Shown: positions 1 to 9,423 of the stretch, one piece after another
How positions within the stretch are numbered: the first letter of the stretch is position 1
Layout: the number at the start of each line of letters is the position of its first letter
Assembly: GCA_012034765.1 (NCBI GenBank)
Contig: JAAUOU010000030.1
Location: 1 to 42,104, forward strand
Direction: 5' to 3'
Origin: Pleurocapsaceae cyanobacterium CSU_1_1
GTDB lineage: Bacteria > Cyanobacteriota > Cyanobacteriia > Cyanobacteriales > Xenococcaceae
DNA length: 42,104 nt
Program-made: the position numbers and the translations under genes
Notes under the pieces: generated by a model
The model's input: only the letters and a program-made list of their open reading frames with translations
What the model was told of the DNA's origin: nothing
Databases searched by the model: none

Positions 1-126
1 GATCGCGCGCAACTTAGCCCTAAACTTATATCGAGATGCTGGATTTGACAATATGGCTCAGGCACAGCGCAAATGCCAATTCAGCCTAAAACATATCGCG
101 TCTCTTTTTAGAATGAAATAGCCCTG
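1..126 (+). mobile_element. 3' end of an ISAs1-type insertion sequence (partial, runs off the window edge)
   Basis: The frame starting at base 2 is open to a TAG at 119-121. It encodes about 39 residues containing ALNLYRDAGFDNMAQAQ and ending FRMK, which I recognise from memory as the C-terminus of ISAs1-family transposases. Just after the stop comes GCCCTG (121-126). Read on the minus strand this is CAGGGCTATTTCATTC, the style of terminal inverted repeat I associate with this family. The element therefore seems to end at about base 126. The rest of the element and the other inverted repeat lie outside the window. The transposase frame overlaps the last codons of the opposing uraH frame, so the insertion sits in the uraH 3' end. 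Confidence 0.75.
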
Positions 127-466
127 TGTAAGACCAAGGCGAAACTAACAAGGGAACGTGATAATGAGCCTTTAGATCGCTGATGCCAAAGCGAAGGGGA
201 ATTTCATCTAAAAACGAAGGATCGGGATAATTTCCGTAGCGAGCAAAATAATTACCTACCGAAAAAATTAGTTCATATATCCCTATTTCCAATTCCTCTC
301 CTGTCAACAGTGGTTCGTCGGTGCGTCCATCTTGATTGGTTTTTGTGGTTTTTAAGAGAGTTTTAGAATCTATTCTCAGGTCGAGTTGCCAAAGTGCGAT
401 CGCAATTCCTGTTCCAGGACAACCGTTAGCCGTATCTAATACATGAGTAGTTAGTTTACCTGACAT
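86..466 (-). CDS. uraH: 5-hydroxyisourate hydrolase (transthyretin-like), C-terminus replaced by IS sequence
   Basis: HIUase hydrolyses 5-hydroxyisourate in the urate-to-allantoin pathway. Visible family features are the N-terminal HVLD motif (His8), the NQDGRTDEPLL segment with the conserved Arg around residue 48, and the AHYHVPLLVSPWSY strand near residue 105. Family members normally end a few residues later in the tetrapeptide YRGS, which contributes to the active site. Here the frame reads through WSYTG into about 13 unrelated residues and stops at 86-88. Those residues are the reverse complement of an ISAs1-type transposase end (1-126). The enzyme has therefore probably lost its catalytic C-terminus and may be inactive. 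The family assignment is firm; the loss of activity is inferred. Confidence 0.85.
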   Translation of the reverse strand: MSGKLTTHVLDTANGCPGTGIAIALWQLDLRIDSKTLLKTTKTNQDGRTDEPLLTGEELEIGIYELIFSVGNYFARYGNYPDPSFLDEIPLRFGISDLKAHYHVPLLVSPWSYTGLFHSKKRRDMF

Positions 467-575
467 AAATATTGATTGTTTAATTTTTTAATATTGTTTG
501 ATTAAATAATTATTCTCATACTAATTTAATCTAGCGAACCTCAATTAAATTTGTGCCAAAATGGCGCTGTCTTCG

Positions 576-2656
576 TTATTGCTTGTCGTCGTCATTGTTG
601 ATGATAATTTGCTTTAGAGGAATCAAAATTGAGACAGTAGTACCTTTGCCGATTCCAGGACTTTCTAAAGAGATAGCACCCTGCATTAAATTCATCAGAT
701 TACGCGAAATAGCCAACCCTAAACCTGTTCCCCCAAACTTTCTGGTAGTTGAACCATCAATCATGACAAAGGGATTAAAGAGTTTATGCTGTTGGTTGGG
801 GTCGATACCAATACCTGTATCTTCAATTTTAATGACAATGTATTGGTTCAGTTGTTGCCATGTTTTGGGATAACTATCGATTAGAGAACTAGTGGGATCA
901 TCTTCTTCAGTAGTTATTGCTGGTTTGGGAAAAGAAATATTATTGATTGAAGCTTGAATATCTCTTTGGTAGTTGGCTTTTGAAGCTAAGGAATATTGAT
1001 AATTATCGAATTCTTGATCGTTTGGTAAGAGTTGCGTAGCGATCGTGATCGTGATCCTACCGCGATCGGTAAACTTAACGGCGTTACTAACAATGTTGAT
1101 TAATACCTGCTTTAGTTTGGCTTTATCTGCCATAACGTAAATCTTTTTTTTCCAAACAGGCATGTCTAAATGCAAATTTTTCTGTTGGATAGAAACTAGA
1201 TGAAGATTGACCGCTTCACTAAGTAGTTTGTCTAAATTGACGGGTTCAATTTGTACTGACAGTTTTCCCGACTCAATCTTGGAAATATCTAGTACATCAT
1301 TAATGATGCCCAAAAGGTGAATGGCTGCATCATCTGCCTGCTGTAAAAATTCTCGTTCCTCCTCTTTGCTGTCACAATAACCCTCTTGAACCACACGAAT
1401 ACAGTTGATGATACCGTTGAGAGGAGTTCTCAGTTCGTGAGAAGTAGTGGCTAAAAATTCGCTTTTCAACTGGTTGGCAGTTTGAGCCTGTTTCCAAGCC
1501 ATAACGATTTCATCTCCCCAAGCTCGGAGTCGGCTCACCATATCGTTGAGAGAGAGAGAAAGCTGATTAAATTCGCGAATTTGAAAATTTTCGGGCAGGC
1601 GATCAACCTTAGAATGTAAATGTTCATCTTTAAGTGAATAATCTCTAATTTGCTCCAAAGGACGAGCCAGTTCACGGGAGAGATAGAGAGTAGCTAACGA
1701 ACAAGCAGCGATCAAACCTAGAGTCATACCCACAAGAGCTTGTTGAATGTCCTTGAGAGGTTCTAAGGCACCATCTAAAGGACTGACCGCTAAAATGATC
1801 CATTTTTCTCCTTTATTGCTGGTTACGGGAGAAGGAATAGAACTATATCCAGCAACTAATTCAACTCCATCCGTCTCTAGATAAAACAGGTGCAAAAAAT
1901 TAGGCTTGTTGGATATTGCATTTTGCATCAATTTTGTTAATCTTTGAGCGTCGGGCATTTGTTTAATATTGCGTCCCACTCGCTGCTCAAAAGGATGAGC
2001 GAGAATTGTGCCATCTTGATCGATGACTACGGGATAGCCTTCTAGAGAACCTGGCTCAATAATTTCTTGAGCGAGAACTGCCGATTTGATGCTTAAGGCG
2101 TAACGAAGATTGCCTCGGCGATCATAGATAGGAGCAGTCAACCATAATTTTAGTTGACGACCTGAAGGATTTTCACTTACTTCCTCAGAATTTCTGATTA
2201 AAGGTGTAGTTGATGCAACTAATTGGACATCCACTTGAGATGCAGTGGTAAAAACTCGCTGTTTTTTCTTCCAGGTACTATTTTTTAGCTCAACTGGCTC
2301 TTTACAGGTAGAAGCAGTAATAGAACTAGTTTTAAGATTGGTAATCTGAGCGCAGAGTATACCTGCTGGCAAGACTTCTTCTATTTGAGAGATTAGTAAT
2401 TCACCATTAAAATGTCTGAGCGGGCGATCGCTGCATCACCAGCACTGGCTAGATTATTTTGCAAAGCTTCAATCGACTGTTGGATAATCTCTCCCTTTCT
2501 AACGGCACTTTCGGTTAAATTTTGTCTAGCAGTCTCCAAAAAAGTCGAACGAGCTTTCCTGTAGGTGACATATACCCCAACTAACAAGACTGGAACGCTG
2601 ACTAAAAGAATGCGCGAGAGTAAGATTCGTCGAAAAGAAGATTGACCATGTGCCAT
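576..2656 (-). pseudogene. Cache-domain sensor histidine kinase, broken by a single-base frameshift
   Basis: Two adjacent minus-strand frames make one kinase. The first (start ATG at 2656, stop near 2393) gives a cytoplasmic start, a membrane segment (RILLVSVPVLLVGVYVTY) and the start of a periplasmic sensor. The second continues with the Cache-like sensor, a second membrane segment (about residues 212-232 of that piece), a HAMP-like linker and HisKA with SHELRTPLNG (His312 of the piece). It ends with an HATPase_c domain showing N-box LINIVSNAVKF, G1 EDTGIGI and G2 GGTGLGLAISRNL. The frames meet near 2405: adding one A in the ATTTTAATGG stretch would give DILNGELLISQIEEV without a stop. No receiver domain follows. 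The cause may be mutation or sequencing error. A GTG at 2683 is an alternative start. Confidence 0.85.
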
Positions 2657-2785
2657 AAGGAAAAAGGAAAGACGTAGCCCCACGCTTAAACTAGATCTCT
2701 ACTGTTGTATTGTATTTTAATCATATCCATTCAAATAACATTTGCCAGATCCATTGAGAGAAAATTAAGCAAATATATAGCATTA

Positions 2786-3481
2786 ATGAACAATCGATTA
2801 CACACCACTGTTATTCTAGCAATGACTGTTGATGGGAAAATTGCCGACTATCAAAGTTCTGCTGCTCGTTTTGGTTCTGCTAACGATCGCACTCACCTCG
2901 AACAACAGATATCTTTAGCAGATGGAGTCTTGTTTGGTGCGGGGACATTGAGAGCTTATGGTACAACTATGTCGGTTTCCCAGCGACAACTATTGCAAGT
3001 AAGAAAAGCGCGATCGCAATCACCCCAGCCGATCCAAATTGTCGTCTCCGCCTCAGCAGATTTAGATCCTCAGTGGCGCTTTTTTCAACAACCGATCCCG
3101 CGATGGTTAATTACTATCCCTAAAAATGAGGGCAAATGGCAAAACAGGAATGAATTTGAGCGGATCTTAATTGCTCCAGAAGATAATTCTTTCATCAATT
3201 GGACAACAATTTTTCAACAGCTAGCAGAATTAGGTTTAAATAAATTAGCTATCTTGGGTGGAGGGGAACTAATAGCATCTTTGTTAGCCGAAAATTTAAT
3301 TGATGAATTGTGGTTAACTCTTTGCCCTGTAATTTTTGGCGGAAATGCCCCTACTCCTGTAGGGGGAACAGGATTTATGCAGTCTCAAGGCAAAAAACTC
3401 CAGCTATTAGAAGTAAAGCAAATAGACCAAGAATTATTTTTACACTACCTGGTAGCTAGTAGTAGGGCGGACAACAGTTAA
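2786..3481 (+). CDS. RibD C-terminal / dihydrofolate-reductase-like reductase
   Basis: This 231-residue protein has the RibD C-terminal (pyrimidine reductase) fold: an N-terminal TVILAMTVDGKIAD strand and loop, DRTHLEQQISLADGVLFGAGT (as DRTHL then ADGVLFGAGT), a central KLAILGGGELIASLL nucleotide-binding segment and a C-terminal LTLCPVIFGG. It is the reductase domain alone, without the deaminase part of bifunctional RibD. It may act on the riboflavin intermediate or on another pteridine-like substrate using NAD(P)H. The open frame extends 27 codons upstream, but homologues start near MNNRLHTTVI, so I take the ATG at 2786. It diverges from the neighbouring kinase. Confidence 0.8.
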   Translation: MNNRLHTTVILAMTVDGKIADYQSSAARFGSANDRTHLEQQISLADGVLFGAGTLRAYGTTMSVSQRQLLQVRKARSQSPQPIQIVVSASADLDPQWRFFQQPIPRWLITIPKNEGKWQNRNEFERILIAPEDNSFINWTTIFQQLAELGLNKLAILGGGELIASLLAENLIDELWLTLCPVIFGGNAPTPVGGTGFMQSQGKKLQLLEVKQIDQELFLHYLVASSRADNS

Positions 3482-3616
3482 AAGTTTGCACCTCGATCTA
3501 GTTTGACCAACTGGATTGAGCCAAAAAAAATCTAAATTGCGCTCGATTATTAGTTAATTGATTATCAGCAATCTAAGATAATAATGTTTACTCATATTCA
3601 CTGATGCAAATAAAAC

Positions 3617-4093
3617 ATGAATACTCCTGAAACCGATGTTAAAGACCGTAGCTTCGGCGCTTTAATCTATTTATTTCCTTTAATCTATTCCTTACCCTTC
3701 GGCATTATCTTATTATCTCAATTTCCCTAGCTAGCTCAATTTTTCTCTCCTGTCATTGCTTTATATAGCCTTACTAACAGCCTTCCTTTTGCTAGTTTAA
3801 TCATCTTCTTTGGTTTGTGGCTGGGAGTAGTGAGAAATGACAAAGTAAGCTATTTTTTACGTTTTAATGGCATGCAGGCAATCCTGCTCAATATTATTCA
3901 GATTCTCTTTAGCCTGATTATGGGAGTTCTTATTCCCGCTTTTGGCGCACAAAGCTTAATTAGTGAAACTCTCAACAATACAATTTTCATGGGTAGTGTT
4001 GCTGCCTGTTTTTTTTGTATGGTTTTTTCTGTACAGGGTAAATATGCTGACTTACCAGGTATTTCTGAAGCTGCCTCTTCCCAAATTCGTTAA
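3617..4093 (+). pseudogene. Tic20-family membrane protein with an in-frame amber codon
   Basis: An ATG at 3617 opens MNTPETDVKDRSFGALIY, and the frame continues through membrane segments (LFPLIYSLPFGIILL; SLPFASLIIFFGLWLGVV), then RNDKVSYFLRFNGMQAILLN, ending SEAASSQIR. This is the layout of cyanobacterial Tic20-like proteins, four-helix membrane proteins related to a chloroplast import component. A TAG at 3728-3730 interrupts the frame after SQFP. Homologues as I recall them read FPWL here, so TGG to TAG would explain it by one substitution. Downstream, the frame stays open and family-like to 4093. An internal restart is possible at GTG codons near 3827 but would lose the first helix. A terminator-like hairpin follows at 4113. 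Confidence 0.8.
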
Positions 4094-4112
4094 GAAATAG
4101 TTAATTTGGTTC

Positions 4113-4151
4113 AAAAGCGATCGCCTATTCTCAACTGGGATCGCTTTTTAA
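4113..4151 (+). terminator. Bidirectional hairpin terminator between tic20 and the DUF2470 gene
   Basis: AAAAGCGATC at 4113-4122 pairs perfectly with GATCGCTTTT at 4139-4148 around a 16-base loop, and T residues follow. It lies between two convergent genes, so it can serve both strands. The left arm overlaps a HIP1 octamer. Confidence 0.6.
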
Positions 4152-4167
4152 CCACTATTTTGATTAG

Positions 4168-4446
4168 CTAAACAGTGCGCGCCTGTTTAATCATGGCCAC
4201 TAAAGTGTGATGTGCATCTTCGGCATCTTTGAGAGAGTGATCGAATTCTACCCTGACAGGAATAGCTTCTCCAGCGATTTGAGCCGAGATATTCATTCCT
4301 TGGGGATCGATGGATTCCATAATGGCGGTTTCAGTTTCAGGGGCATTACCATATACTTGGGCGTAAAGAGCGATCGCCGAACCATGGTCTTGGTTCATAT
4401 GTTGACAAATGCGATCGCTAATGGCGGGTGTAATAGCTTCAGACAT
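4168..4446 (-). CDS. DUF2470 domain protein
   Basis: This 92-residue protein matches the DUF2470 family, with the signature ICQHMNQDHGSAIALYAQ near residue 14 followed by an alternating strand/helix domain. DUF2470 is known as the C-terminal part of heme-oxygenase-like and pyridoxamine-oxidase-like proteins and also as a stand-alone small protein in cyanobacteria. The exact role of the solo form is not established. The HMNQDH motif could bind heme or metal, which is inference. ATG at 4446 is the only sensible start, and the gene stands alone. Confidence 0.75.
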   Translation of the reverse strand: MSEAITPAISDRICQHMNQDHGSAIALYAQVYGNAPETETAIMESIDPQGMNISAQIAGEAIPVRVEFDHSLKDAEDAHHTLVAMIKQARTV

Positions 4447-4509
4447 AATTACTTGAGATCAATAAAATAGATTTAAAATCAACTTGTCTTATCACCATAA
4501 ACTTAATTG

Positions 4510-5028
4510 CTAAAGTAATTCAATATTTCTTACCTTCCGAATTGTTTGGGGCAACACCCCGACTAGTAAAGCAAATGCTTCATCAGGCAGATCTGCTACT
4601 GTTGCTACATCAAACCAATGTTCAAACTGATTTAAAATAACCTGCGCTCTTTCGGTGGGGACGGGGTTATCAATGATTTGCTTGGTTAATTTAACCCACT
4701 GTCGTCGCATTTTATATGCCTGTTTTCTTGCCTGGGAATTGCTGGGAGTAACTAAAGACAAATTTCCTACTGCCAAAAGCTTAGACACATCTAAATCAAA
4801 TTGTCCCCCCACAATTGCTCCTGGCCCTGCAAATTCAGCATGATAAGTTTTATAGATAATCAAACCATTTTTGCGACGGGGATTGACAATCAGCAATTCT
4901 CCCTGCTTCAATTGCCAGCGAACTTGGTCGCAAATATCTTGATTACCAGACGATATTTCTGGTTGGTCTAAGCTCACAGCGTTCTCCAATTTGACTTTGG
5001 ATTGATGATCTATATTTTGCTCGTTCAC
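4510..5028 (-). CDS. Conserved hypothetical protein
   Basis: I do not recognise a named family. The 172-residue product is soluble, without signal peptide or membrane segment. The first 30 residues are polar and probably disordered. A folded core follows with RWQLKQGELLIVNPRRKNG and a glycine-rich AEFAGPGAIVGGQFD stretch, then a basic helix (QARKQAYKMRRQWVKLTKQI). The C-terminal part, FEHWFDVATVADLPDEAFALL, looks helical. Composition and HIP1 content match its neighbours, so it is a real, probably cyanobacteria-limited gene. It lies 64 bases downstream of the divergent side of the DUF2470 gene on the same strand, with no sign of shared function. Confidence 0.6.
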   Translation of the reverse strand: MNEQNIDHQSKVKLENAVSLDQPEISSGNQDICDQVRWQLKQGELLIVNPRRKNGLIIYKTYHAEFAGPGAIVGGQFDLDVSKLLAVGNLSLVTPSNSQARKQAYKMRRQWVKLTKQIIDNPVPTERAQVILNQFEHWFDVATVADLPDEAFALLVGVLPQTIRKVRNIELL

Positions 5029-5098
5029 TCTTAAAGTCTGATTGTGCAGGCTAAAATTTTGCCAATTATCATTAACTAACCTAGCAGGTATTCAATTT

Positions 5099-5704
5099 TT
5101 AGCAGGTGGGAAGAATTTTTTTTAGCAGTAAGCGAGGGGAATAATCAAACCATAAATTTCCCCAATTCAGCTCAATTTGAGAGATTTGATAACCATTTTG
5201 ACAGTATAGTTGTTTAGCTGATTCATTGCGATCTAAAACATGAAGCTGAGTTTCTTGATAACCCCAGTCTAAAGCAGCCTGTTCACAAGCTGTTAACAGC
5301 TGACTAGCAATACCTAAGCGACGGTAATTTTGAGCTACGGCTAAATTAGAAATATAGGGATATTGGGGACTAGTCGACCACAAGGCAGAACGAAGTGCGA
5401 CTTCAATCGTCCCCACAATTAGCGATTCGGAATCGGAGTTAGATTGGGCATCTTGATTGTAATTGGCAGAAGTCATTTTCGCGACCAAGCAGCGGTAATG
5501 AGGCGAGGTAGAACGCAAACGATAACGTAAATCTTCATTAATGGTAAATCGCAGAAAAGGATAGACCCAATGGGCAAATTCAGGAAAGTTATAAAAACTT
5601 TGCGCCAAAATAGCGCTGATTTCCTTGGTGTCTTCAATTACGGCAGGATGAATCGTTAACTTTAAATCGTGTTCAACATCACTATCGAGAGATTTAAAAA
5701 CCAT
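5099..5704 (-). CDS. GNAT-family N-acetyltransferase
   Basis: A 201-residue GCN5-related acetyltransferase. The acetyl-CoA-binding motif A is clear near residues 117-140: ISNLAVAQNYRRLGIASQLL, carrying the R-x-x-G-[IV]-[AG] pattern. Motif B follows as LHVLDRNESAKQLYCQNGY. The N-terminal 50 residues contain a typical substrate-side helix (TKEISAILAQSFYNFPEFA). The substrate cannot be told; small-molecule, peptide or ribosomal protein acetylation are all possible. ATG at 5704 gives a full-length domain. Confidence 0.8.
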   Translation of the reverse strand: MVFKSLDSDVEHDLKLTIHPAVIEDTKEISAILAQSFYNFPEFAHWVYPFLRFTINEDLRYRLRSTSPHYRCLVAKMTSANYNQDAQSNSDSESLIVGTIEVALRSALWSTSPQYPYISNLAVAQNYRRLGIASQLLTACEQAALDWGYQETQLHVLDRNESAKQLYCQNGYQISQIELNWGNLWFDYSPRLLLKKILPTC

Positions 5705-5933
5705 TAAATGTAAGAATTAGACTCAATTTTTTTAATTAATTTTTTTAATTATTGTAGCTGTAGATTGAAGCCAGTGATTGTTCTTAAGTTTGTTTGGGAA
5801 TAATAAAGCCATGGTAGGGCTGGAACAATTGCCATCCATCATTCCATCATTGTTTTATTTTAAGCCGTTAGCTTTTAATAGCTGGTTTTGATCGCTATTT
5901 TGTTCTCCCAACCCAAAATTGAGAATTGAATTA

Positions 5934-7691
5934 ATGCTCCAACAATCTGAATACAGCCAGTTAATGAGTGATTTATCTTGGGAAAAGATAGGTCAATCCA
6001 TCGTTGATGTCATTGGTCAATCACTTAATTTAGATATTGTCATCTTACATCTGCAAAAATTTAATCATGGTGTAGAACAGCATTTCTTCTACCAAAAATC
6101 TACTCCAGAAGTTGCTCAAATAGAGCGAAATTTACTCAAATTAACAGTTGCCTCTCAGACTGAATTTGCCTGTAATGAGATTTTAGTAATTAATCAATCT
6201 GAGGTAGATCAATCCACTTTGCCAGTAGATAGGTATAACGCCTGTATTCAAGCCAAGATTGCGACAATTATCTCCATTCCTTTATGTTTTCAGGCAAATT
6301 TATGTGCATCCTTGACCATTCATTCCCTCAATAGCGATCGCCTCCAGCTACCACAGCTAGAAATCGTCAAAACCCTGGCAACTCAAGCAAATTTAATGCT
6401 TTCTCAGATGTTAGCGCGAGACAAGCTGCAAGAATTAGCCCAAAGAGCAACTACCATCAATCGCATCACTGCTACCATTCGTGCTAGTTTGGATCCTCCT
6501 GTAATGTTCGCTGCGATCGCCAAAGAATTAGGCTCGGCTTTAAATGTAGATGGTTGCACCCTTTCTTTATGGACGCAAAGCGATCGCTTTGTCCGCTGTG
6601 TTGGTTTGTATAATCCTCACGAACCACAAATTATGCTGGATTCCACTAGTTGGCAACAGGCAACTACCTCTACAGTACCCATTGCCGAAAATCCGATTTT
6701 GCAGGCTCTATTATTTACGAAAAAGACTGTTATGTCTAAAGATTTAGAAAAACAGCGAAACATGGCTCGTTATGAGCTTCCTTGGCACGCCAAAGCTAGA
6801 GCCTTAATGATTGTTCCCCTGATTGTCGAAGATGAGATTATCGGCAGTATTACCCTACGACAGTCTGATGCTTCTCGTAACTGGAGTACTTCAGAAACAG
6901 AACTAGCCGAAGCAGTGGCTTCCCAAGCAGCGATCGCGGTACAGCAAGCCAAACTATATCAACAGCTTCAGGTTGAAGAACAAAAAGTCAAGAAGCTTAA
7001 TTACTATCTAACTGAATCAGTCCTCAAACGCTTTTTGCCCGCAGCGATCGTCAATAAGGCAGCCACAGGGAAGCTTTCCCTCGATTTGACTCCTGAACCT
7101 CGACGCATTACTGTCCTGTTCTGTGATTTAGTCGGTTTTACCAATTTATCGAGTCGTCTAGAAGTTGTGTTGCTAGCAGAAATTCTCAATGAATATCTCG
7201 AAGCAATGAGCAAAGCTGTGTTCGACCACAACGGTACGGTAGATAAATTTGTCGGCGATGGAGTAATGGCAATGTTTGGCGCTCCAGAAGATTTATCTTG
7301 TCCCGAACAAGCTAGAAGAGCGGTTTCTACAGCTAAAACAATGTATTTTTATCTCCACAAGTTAAACCAACGCTGGCAAGCTAAAGTGAACAGTGACGGT
7401 TCAATCCCTATCCTGCAAATGCGCTGTGGGATACATCAAGGTAAAGCGGTAGTGGGGATGTTTGGTGGTGGACAAAGAAAAGACTATACAGCGGTCGGTA
7501 AGGTGGTTAATATTGCGTCTCGTCTGCAAAGTGTAGCTTTACCCAACAGTATTTTAATTTCCGAAACTACGGCTAATGCTCTCAAGCAAAATATTAATTG
7601 GGGACAAGTCCAAAATTTCCAGCTTAAAGGTATTGATGATGACTTTAAAGCCTATAGGATTAGGTTCAAAAGTCCAGAGTTATCTAAGTAG
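5934..7691 (+). CDS. GAF-GAF class III adenylate cyclase
   Basis: This 585-residue soluble signalling enzyme would make cAMP from ATP. Two GAF sensor domains (about residues 10-160 and 180-340) are followed by a linker helix and a class III cyclase domain (about 385-575). The catalytic domain shows both metal-binding aspartates, in FCDLVGFTNLSSR (Asp398) and FVGDGVMAMFG (Asp442). It also has the purine/transition-state segment KDYTAVGKVVNIASRLQ with Asp, Asn and Arg. These residues fit an adenylate rather than guanylate cyclase. I choose ATG 5934; a TTG five codons earlier keeps the frame. Input is probably a small ligand or a cofactor in the GAF domains; neither shows an obvious bilin-attachment cysteine motif. 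Confidence 0.88.
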   Translation: MLQQSEYSQLMSDLSWEKIGQSIVDVIGQSLNLDIVILHLQKFNHGVEQHFFYQKSTPEVAQIERNLLKLTVASQTEFACNEILVINQSEVDQSTLPVDRYNACIQAKIATIISIPLCFQANLCASLTIHSLNSDRLQLPQLEIVKTLATQANLMLSQMLARDKLQELAQRATTINRITATIRASLDPPVMFAAIAKELGSALNVDGCTLSLWTQSDRFVRCVGLYNPHEPQIMLDSTSWQQATTSTVPIAENPILQALLFTKKTVMSKDLEKQRNMARYELPWHAKARALMIVPLIVEDEIIGSITLRQSDASRNWSTSETELAEAVASQAAIAVQQAKLYQQLQVEEQKVKKLNYYLTESVLKRFLPAAIVNKAATGKLSLDLTPEPRRITVLFCDLVGFTNLSSRLEVVLLAEILNEYLEAMSKAVFDHNGTVDKFVGDGVMAMFGAPEDLSCPEQARRAVSTAKTMYFYLHKLNQRWQAKVNSDGSIPILQMRCGIHQGKAVVGMFGGGQRKDYTAVGKVVNIASRLQSVALPNSILISETTANALKQNINWGQVQNFQLKGIDDDFKAYRIRFKSPELSK

Positions 7692-7704
7692 TCAAAAGTA
7701 ATAC

Positions 7705-9363
7705 TTAACGAGAGTGGGTAATTCGCCAGCTTAAAAGAATCACGGGGATGATCCCGACTAGGACGATAGCTAAGGCTGGTGCAGCAGCTTCAACAAGCCT
7801 TTCATCAGAAGCGTATTGATAGACTCTAATCCCTAAAGTATCAAAATTGAAAGGACGAATCACCAAAGTGGCGGGAAGCTCTTTCATCACATCGACAAAA
7901 ACCAAAATAGTGGAAGTTAGTAATCCTCCCGACATCAAAGGCGTATGAATATTCCAGAGAGTGCTGGTTGAGCCGTACCCCAGACTACGGGAAGCATCAT
8001 CTAAACTGGGAGGAATTTTATTGAGGCTAGATTCCACCGAACCAAAACCAACTGCCAAAAAGCGGACTAAATAAGCAAAAATCAGAGAGAAGATCGTGCC
8101 TGAAAGCAATAACCCCGTAGAAAGATTAAAAGTAGAGCGCATCCAGTGATCGATAATATTATCCAACCCCGCCACAGGAATTAATACGCCCACCGCAATC
8201 ACCGATCCTGGGATTGCATAACCCATTGCCGCAATTCTAACCGCTGTTTTCATCAGCCAGTTGGGTTCTAATCTTTGTCCATAAGCCATGATCACTGAGA
8301 TCAACAGGGCAGCGATCGCCGTAATACTGGCTAAAATAAAGCTATGCTGGGCTAAATTGCCAAAATCGCCATCAAAGGCACTATCGAGATTGTTTAAGGT
8401 TAACTGTAATAGATATCCCCCAGGAATGATAAAACCTAAAATCACTGGTAATAAACAAAAGACCAGCGCCAACAGGCTATGCCAAGGGTTGAGCTGAAAG
8501 GGAGTAAGTCTTTCAATAGAGCTAGAGCGATCGTAATATTGAGCTGCATTGCGCGATCGCCTTTCTAAAACAATTAGAATCAAAACAAAGACCATCAAAA
8601 AAGCTGCCAACTGAGCTGCTGCCGATCTTTCTCCCATGCCTAACCAGGTACGATAAATTCCTGTCGTAAAGGTGTTAACCCCAAAATACTCAACTGTTCC
8701 CAAGTCATTGAGGGTTTCCATCAACGCCAAGGCCAAACCAGCCATAATTGCTGGTCTAGCGAGGGGTAGAGCTACAGTAAAAAAACTTCGCCAGGGACTA
8801 CAGCCAAGAGAGCGACTAGCTTCGATGGTACAAACCGACTGTTCTAAAAATGCCACTCGCGCCAAGAGATAAACGTAGGGATATAGCACCAACAACAACA
8901 TTATTGCTGCTCCTCCTAAAGAACGAATTTCAGGAAACCAATAATCGTCCACTCCACTCCAGCCGAATAAGTTACGTAGAGCTGTCTGCACAGGGCCAAA
9001 GTAGTCCAGCATCGCTGTATAAGAATAAGCCAATAGATAAGCAGGGGCAGCCAAAGGCAGCAGCAAGAGCCAATTTAACCATTTACTTCCCCAAAAACGA
9101 CACATGGTTACCAGCCAGGCAGTACCTACGCCGATTAGACAGACTCCTGTTCCGACCAACAGCATGAGCCAGAAGGAGTTGACAATATAATTTGCTAAAA
9201 CTGTAGTAGCTAGATGTTGCCAGACAGCACCAGATTTAGTGAAAACACTACTAAACACAAATAAAATCGGGATGGCGATGATTAAAGCGATCGCCATAAC
9301 TAATAAAGTCCAGCTACTGAGAGCAAAACCCTTAGCTATTTTACGTGGAGAAAGGGAAATCAA
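7705..9363 (-). CDS. futB: Ferric iron ABC transporter, permease subunit
   Basis: This 552-residue inner-membrane protein has about twelve membrane segments in two homologous permease halves, as in FutB/HitB/SfuB. Each half carries an EAA loop that docks to the ATPase: EASRSLGCSPWRSFF near residue 185 and DDASRSLGYGSTSTL near residue 450. It would move Fe3+ delivered by a periplasmic FutA-type protein using a FutC-type ATPase. Neither partner is in this window, which is normal for cyanobacteria where fut genes are scattered. The stop lies only 13 bases from the convergent cyclase stop. Confidence 0.87.
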   Translation of the reverse strand: MISLSPRKIAKGFALSSWTLLVMAIALIIAIPILFVFSSVFTKSGAVWQHLATTVLANYIVNSFWLMLLVGTGVCLIGVGTAWLVTMCRFWGSKWLNWLLLLPLAAPAYLLAYSYTAMLDYFGPVQTALRNLFGWSGVDDYWFPEIRSLGGAAIMLLLVLYPYVYLLARVAFLEQSVCTIEASRSLGCSPWRSFFTVALPLARPAIMAGLALALMETLNDLGTVEYFGVNTFTTGIYRTWLGMGERSAAAQLAAFLMVFVLILIVLERRSRNAAQYYDRSSSIERLTPFQLNPWHSLLALVFCLLPVILGFIIPGGYLLQLTLNNLDSAFDGDFGNLAQHSFILASITAIAALLISVIMAYGQRLEPNWLMKTAVRIAAMGYAIPGSVIAVGVLIPVAGLDNIIDHWMRSTFNLSTGLLLSGTIFSLIFAYLVRFLAVGFGSVESSLNKIPPSLDDASRSLGYGSTSTLWNIHTPLMSGGLLTSTILVFVDVMKELPATLVIRPFNFDTLGIRVYQYASDERLVEAAAPALAIVLVGIIPVILLSWRITHSR

Positions 9364-9423
9364 AGTCAGTTTCTCTCGTTATTATTCTGATAATCAAATT
9401 CTACCAAGAGTAATAGCAATGAA

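Noticed and set aside
6550-7231. Open frames in other phases of the cyclase gene
   Set aside because: They are shadows of the cyclase coding frame.
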